Shown piece after piece: positions 15,366 through 17,284 of a stretch of DNA of 17,284 nucleotides; positions within the stretch are counted from its first letter, which is position 1; each line of letters opens with the position of its first letter. This DNA is from Clostridia bacterium (GTDB lineage: Bacteria; Bacillota; Clostridia; Christensenellales; UBA1242). Below the pieces are notes generated by a model. The model was not told the origin of the DNA, searched no databases, and worked only from the letters and a program-made list of their open reading frames with translations. The position numbers and the translations under genes are program-made. The DNA is taken from contig JAEDFU010000019.1 in assembly GCA_016297915.1 (NCBI GenBank), positions 1-17,284 on the forward strand. The letters run 5' to 3'.

Positions 15366-15666
15366 ATTCGTATTAGCGAATATCTTTGAACCGCAAGGTT
15401 CAAGTTCATTGTAAACAAAAAGATAAGCCAATAAGGCTTTCCTTCTAGTTTACTTGGCGTTAGAGTTTTGGGATTTGTCTATATGAGTGAAAGCGAATAT
15501 ATTTCGGAGCGAGAGTGCTGGCACTCAAAAGAAGCGACGAATACAGGTTCGAATAATTGCTGAAAGCAATTGTGTGCAAAGCACACGCCCAATCTCGGCA
15601 AATAAAAAAGTCCCACAATGTTCTGCACCCTGTTAGCGAAATAATAATAAAAAGTCCTAGAAAGGA
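15366..15666. other. Hairpin-dense non-coding tract of unknown nature
   Basis: No convincing gene is present between the terminator at 15314 and the IS. The tract holds a chain of small inverted repeats: ATTCG/CGAAT (15366-15381); TTGAACC-GCAA-GGTTCAA (15386-15403); GTAAAC/GTTTAC (15411-15416, 15448-15453) enclosing AAGCC-AATAA-GGCTT (15425-15439); CGAA/TTCG (15494-15506); GAGTGC-TG-GCACTC (15513-15526); CGAA/TTCG (15538-15551); AATTGC-TGAAA-GCAATT (15555-15571); GTGTGC-AAA-GCACAC (15572-15586); TCCT/AGGA (15655-15666). TTGGCGT (15454-15460) can also pair with ACGCCCAA (15585-15592), closing a domain around the middle hairpins. GC content is locally higher than around it. It may be a structured RNA or a decayed repeat element. 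Confidence 0.6.
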
Positions 15667-15707
15667 ATATTGATACTATTTCAATGTTTCTTTCTTTTTT
15701 TGTGTCC

Positions 15708-15720
15708 AAAATAAGTATAA
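15708..15720 (+). repeat. Left terminal inverted repeat of the IS (probable)
   Basis: AAAATAAGTATAA, 60 bases before orfA, is the exact reverse complement of 16956-16968. Directly outside it is TGTGTCC, which has no partner at the other end. Confidence 0.6.
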
Positions 15721-15779
15721 TTTATGATATAATTTATATAGTGATAAACGATTATCACACACAAAAAGGAGATGTTATT

Positions 15780-16085
15780 ATGGAAAACAAAAGATGTGTT
15801 CAGCATAAAGAATATACTGCTGAAGTAAAACGAGAAATCTTAAGGAAACACTATGAAGAAGGAGCAACTTCTAATGCACTTGCAAAAGAATATAATATTC
15901 CTAGAAGCACAGTAAAAAATTGGTTTGCAAAAACTAATAATGGTATTGATGTCTTAATTGATAGAAGACCACAATATTCTGGTAGAATTGCAAATCTTGA
16001 TACTGACTACAAACAAAGATATGAAATTCTAAAAAAAATGGAAGACTTCCTGATGCTTCAACAAGGGAGAAAGCCATCTTTATAA
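15780..16085 (+). CDS. IS3-family transposase OrfA
   Basis: 101 residues, usual for OrfA. Start ATG at 15780 with AAAAAGGAG upstream. Residues about 20-50 (ILRKHYEEGATSNALAKEYN, then IPRSTVKNWFAK) form the helix-turn-helix that binds the IS ends. The downstream part (GIDVLIDRRPQYSG, then LDTDYKQRYEILKKMEDFL) is the linker and short coiled coil through which OrfA multimerises. The frame ends at TAA 16083-16085. Before that it crosses an A8 run where ribosomes can slip back into the orfB frame to make the full transposase. OrfA alone normally acts as a regulator of transposition. Confidence 0.92.
   Translation: MENKRCVQHKEYTAEVKREILRKHYEEGATSNALAKEYNIPRSTVKNWFAKTNNGIDVLIDRRPQYSGRIANLDTDYKQRYEILKKMEDFLMLQQGRKPSL
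16031..16069 (+). promoter_or_regulatory. Programmed -1 frameshift signal (OrfAB)
   Basis: The slippery heptamer A-AAA-AAA (16031-16037) is in the orfA frame, within eight As. Eight bases later CTTCCT (16046-16051) can pair with AGGGAG (16064-16069) as a stimulatory hairpin with a 12-base loop. The orfB frame is open from just after a TGA at 16022-16024, so it opens immediately before the slip site. Slippage would give an OrfAB fusion of about 381 residues. Confidence 0.8.
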
Positions 16086-16114
16086 ACAAATACAAAGATG
16101 TTTATTCTGTAAAA

Positions 16115-16924
16115 ATGATGTGTGAAGTATTGGAAATCTCTCAACCAACATATTACAGAATTATTAAACAAGCTAGTAAAGATGATTATGATGCTTCGCT
16201 CATATTTAATGTTTTTAATGAATCATTACAAACCTATGGTTATCGAAGAATAAAACAAGCATTATTAGAAACTTATGGACTTGTTATGAACTCTAAAAAA
16301 ATCAGAAGACTAATGAAGGAATATCGTATAGTGCCTGTTTATTCCAAAAGAAAAAAGCAAACTGCTCAAAAAAAAGTTCTAGAAGAGAATGTAAAAAGCA
16401 ATTTACTGAAAAGAAATTTTACTGTAGATAAACCTGATATTGCTTGGGTAACAGATATAACTTACTTAACTTTCAAAGGTAAACGATTATTTTTATCAAC
16501 TATTATGGATTTATATGATAGAAAGATTGTGTCATACAAAATACATTATTTAAACGATATTCCACTAGTTGTTTCAACCCTGATTTCTGCTAGATTAGAG
16601 CGATATAATGCTCAAGGAACAATAATTCATAGCGACCAAGGATTTCAATATACATCTCCTGAATATCAAATGTGGTGTCGTAAATTTGGTTTTCAAATAT
16701 CTATGAGCAGAAAAGGAACTCCGTTAGATAATGCAGTTATAGAAAGTTTTCATAGTAGGCTTAAAAATGAAGTTATGTATAACAAAGACTTTAAAAATAT
16801 TAACGAATTAAAACAGGCTGTATTTGACTGGATTTGGTTTTATAATCACGGAAGAATCAAAGGAAAAAGAAAAACTATAGAATATATTAACTTTAAAGAA
16901 AAATATAAAAAGAAAAATTCTTAA
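16115..16924 (+). CDS. IS3-family transposase OrfB (DDE integrase core)
   Basis: 269 residues from the first ATG, though in use it is most likely read as part of an OrfAB fusion; the frame is open from 16025 and lies -1 relative to orfA. An N-terminal part (SQPTYYRIIKQ, then YGYRRIKQAL, KKIRRLMKEY) is the HTH_21-like region of the family. The catalytic core follows: WVTDITYL (Asp114), IIHSDQGFQYTS (Asp174) and NAVIESFHSRLKNE (Glu210), with exactly 35 residues between the second Asp and the Glu. FDWIWFYNHGRIKGK is the typical C-terminal motif (usual form YNxxRxH). All catalytic residues are present and there is no internal stop, so the element may be active. Codon use is more AT-rich than in the housekeeping genes. 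Confidence 0.95.
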   Translation: MMCEVLEISQPTYYRIIKQASKDDYDASLIFNVFNESLQTYGYRRIKQALLETYGLVMNSKKIRRLMKEYRIVPVYSKRKKQTAQKKVLEENVKSNLLKRNFTVDKPDIAWVTDITYLTFKGKRLFLSTIMDLYDRKIVSYKIHYLNDIPLVVSTLISARLERYNAQGTIIHSDQGFQYTSPEYQMWCRKFGFQISMSRKGTPLDNAVIESFHSRLKNEVMYNKDFKNINELKQAVFDWIWFYNHGRIKGKRKTIEYINFKEKYKKKNS

Positions 16925-16955
16925 CAAATATTGATACAAAATAAAAAAAATTATG

Positions 16956-16968
16956 TTATACTTATTTT
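16956..16968 (-). repeat. Right terminal inverted repeat of the IS (probable)
   Basis: TTATACTTATTTT, 32 bases after the orfB stop, is the exact reverse complement of 15708-15720. It includes TATACT (16957-16962), which could act as an outward -10 for the lipoprotein ORF at 16990. Confidence 0.6.
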
Positions 16969-16989
16969 ATAAAAGGTAGGGATATTGTT

Positions 16990-17274
16990 ATGAAGAGTAA
17001 GAGATTTAAAACTAAACATAAATTTTTCGCTATTATTTTAGCATTTTGTTTTATAATTCCAACATTACTTACAGGCTGTAGTTTTGGTGGAAATCCTGAT
17101 AATGGAGATAATCCACCTGAACAATCAAGTCCAACATTAACAATTGGAACTGATAGTCAATTAGTTTATAGCGAAGCAAATAGTCGCTATGAAATTTCTC
17201 TTTATGCAGGAGCAACTTATACTCTTGATGTAATGCTCATGTACGGTAAAGAAGCAAGCAACCGAAAACAATAG
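16990..17274 (+). CDS. Short lipoprotein ORF, possibly truncated or frameshifted
   Basis: 94 residues; ATG preceded by AGGTAGGG. Basic N-terminus (MKSKRFKTKHK), hydrophobic stretch 12-28 and the lipobox LLTGC with Cys30, so a lipoprotein. After the anchor comes a Gly/Asn/Asp/Pro-rich linker (GGNPDNGDNPPEQSS) and a start of a beta-type domain (LTIGTDSQLVYSE, YEISLYAGATYTLDVMLMYG). The frame stops at TAG 17272 in a basic, unrelated-looking tail (KEASNRKQ), ten bases before the window ends. The abrupt end suggests a frameshift or a truncated larger surface protein. Family unknown. Its promoter region overlaps the right end of the IS. Confidence 0.65.
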   Translation: MKSKRFKTKHKFFAIILAFCFIIPTLLTGCSFGGNPDNGDNPPEQSSPTLTIGTDSQLVYSEANSRYEISLYAGATYTLDVMLMYGKEASNRKQ

Positions 17275-17284
17275 ATAGACCGCC

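Larger units (their letters stand above)
15701..16968 (+). mobile_element. IS3-family insertion sequence
   Basis: Two overlapping-frame transposase genes (orfA, orfB), a -1 frameshift signal and probable terminal inverted repeats define an IS3-family element of about 1.27 kb, a normal length. The left end probably begins near TGTGTCC at 15701, since IS3 members usually start with TG. The right end is placed at the last matching base, 16968. The outer bases of the two ends do not match, so the right end may be altered and no target duplication could be assigned. The subgroup is not resolved from the sequence. Confidence 0.8.

Noticed and set aside
5196..15481. 16-base exact match TTTTGGGATTTGTCTA at 5196-5211 and 15466-15481
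   Set aside because: For a 17-kb AT-rich sequence a chance match near this length is expected about once by rough estimate; the flanks do not match and only the first copy sits in a hairpin.
15541..15571. tRNA T-arm-like GGTTCGAAT in the hairpin tract
   Set aside because: No acceptor stem, D-arm or anticodon arm can be built around it; the bases belong to a local CGAA/TTCG hairpin.
15366..15600. CRISPR array
   Set aside because: The repeats are different short palindromes without a constant repeat or regular spacer length.
15479..15709. 76-residue minus-strand ORF across the hairpin tract and left IS end
   Set aside because: It has no ribosome site, runs through many inverted repeats and spans the IS boundary; the composition is explained by the hairpins rather than by protein selection.

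Overview
The window looks like a chromosomal piece of an uncultured, low-GC, strictly anaerobic Firmicute of the Clostridia type. The evidence is the AT-rich coding sequence with AGGAG-type ribosome binding sites, sigma-A promoters with 17-base spacers, Rho-independent terminators, lipoproteins, InlB-like and BspA-like repeat proteins, and a three-subunit [FeFe] hydrogenase. TGG is used for Trp and TAA/TAG end genes, so the code appears standard. No rRNA, tRNA or CRISPR array was seen.

Layout. 1-1166 (minus): a single-pass membrane protein whose outer part resembles the RsgI anti-sigma ectodomain, with its own promoter and terminator. 1167-1553: a promoter region with short repeats. 1554-4004: a large lipoprotein with an EF-hand-like loop and GLUG-type repeats. 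4068-5177: a membrane-anchored endonuclease/exonuclease/phosphatase-fold enzyme. 5367-5930: a four-helix membrane protein. 5991-7119 (minus): thymidine kinase followed by the epoxyqueuosine reductase QueH, overlapping by 26 bases. 7285-9779: two coupled membrane-anchored surface proteins, one with InlB-like repeats and a C-terminal anchor, the other N-terminally anchored with BspA-like leucine-rich repeats.

9900-13957 is the metabolic core, hydC-hydB-hydA. It encodes a NuoE-like subunit, a NuoF-like flavoprotein with extra ferredoxin domains, and a modular [FeFe] hydrogenase with all H-cluster cysteines. Together they match the NAD-linked, probably electron-bifurcating hydrogenases that make H2 from NADH plus reduced ferredoxin in fermenters. 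The maturation genes are not in this window. A small Lys/Thr-tailed membrane protein follows at 14083-14520.

From about 14.6 kb to the end the character changes to accessory DNA. It is more AT-rich and holds an ORF broken by in-frame TAA codons but keeping a good promoter, ribosome site and terminator (14657-15314). Next come a roughly 300-base tract packed with small hairpins (15366-15666), an IS3-family element with a clear -1 frameshift signal (about 15701-16968), and a short lipoprotein ORF whose promoter region overlaps the right end of the IS. The hairpin tract and the TAA-interrupted unit are the parts least explained by known features.
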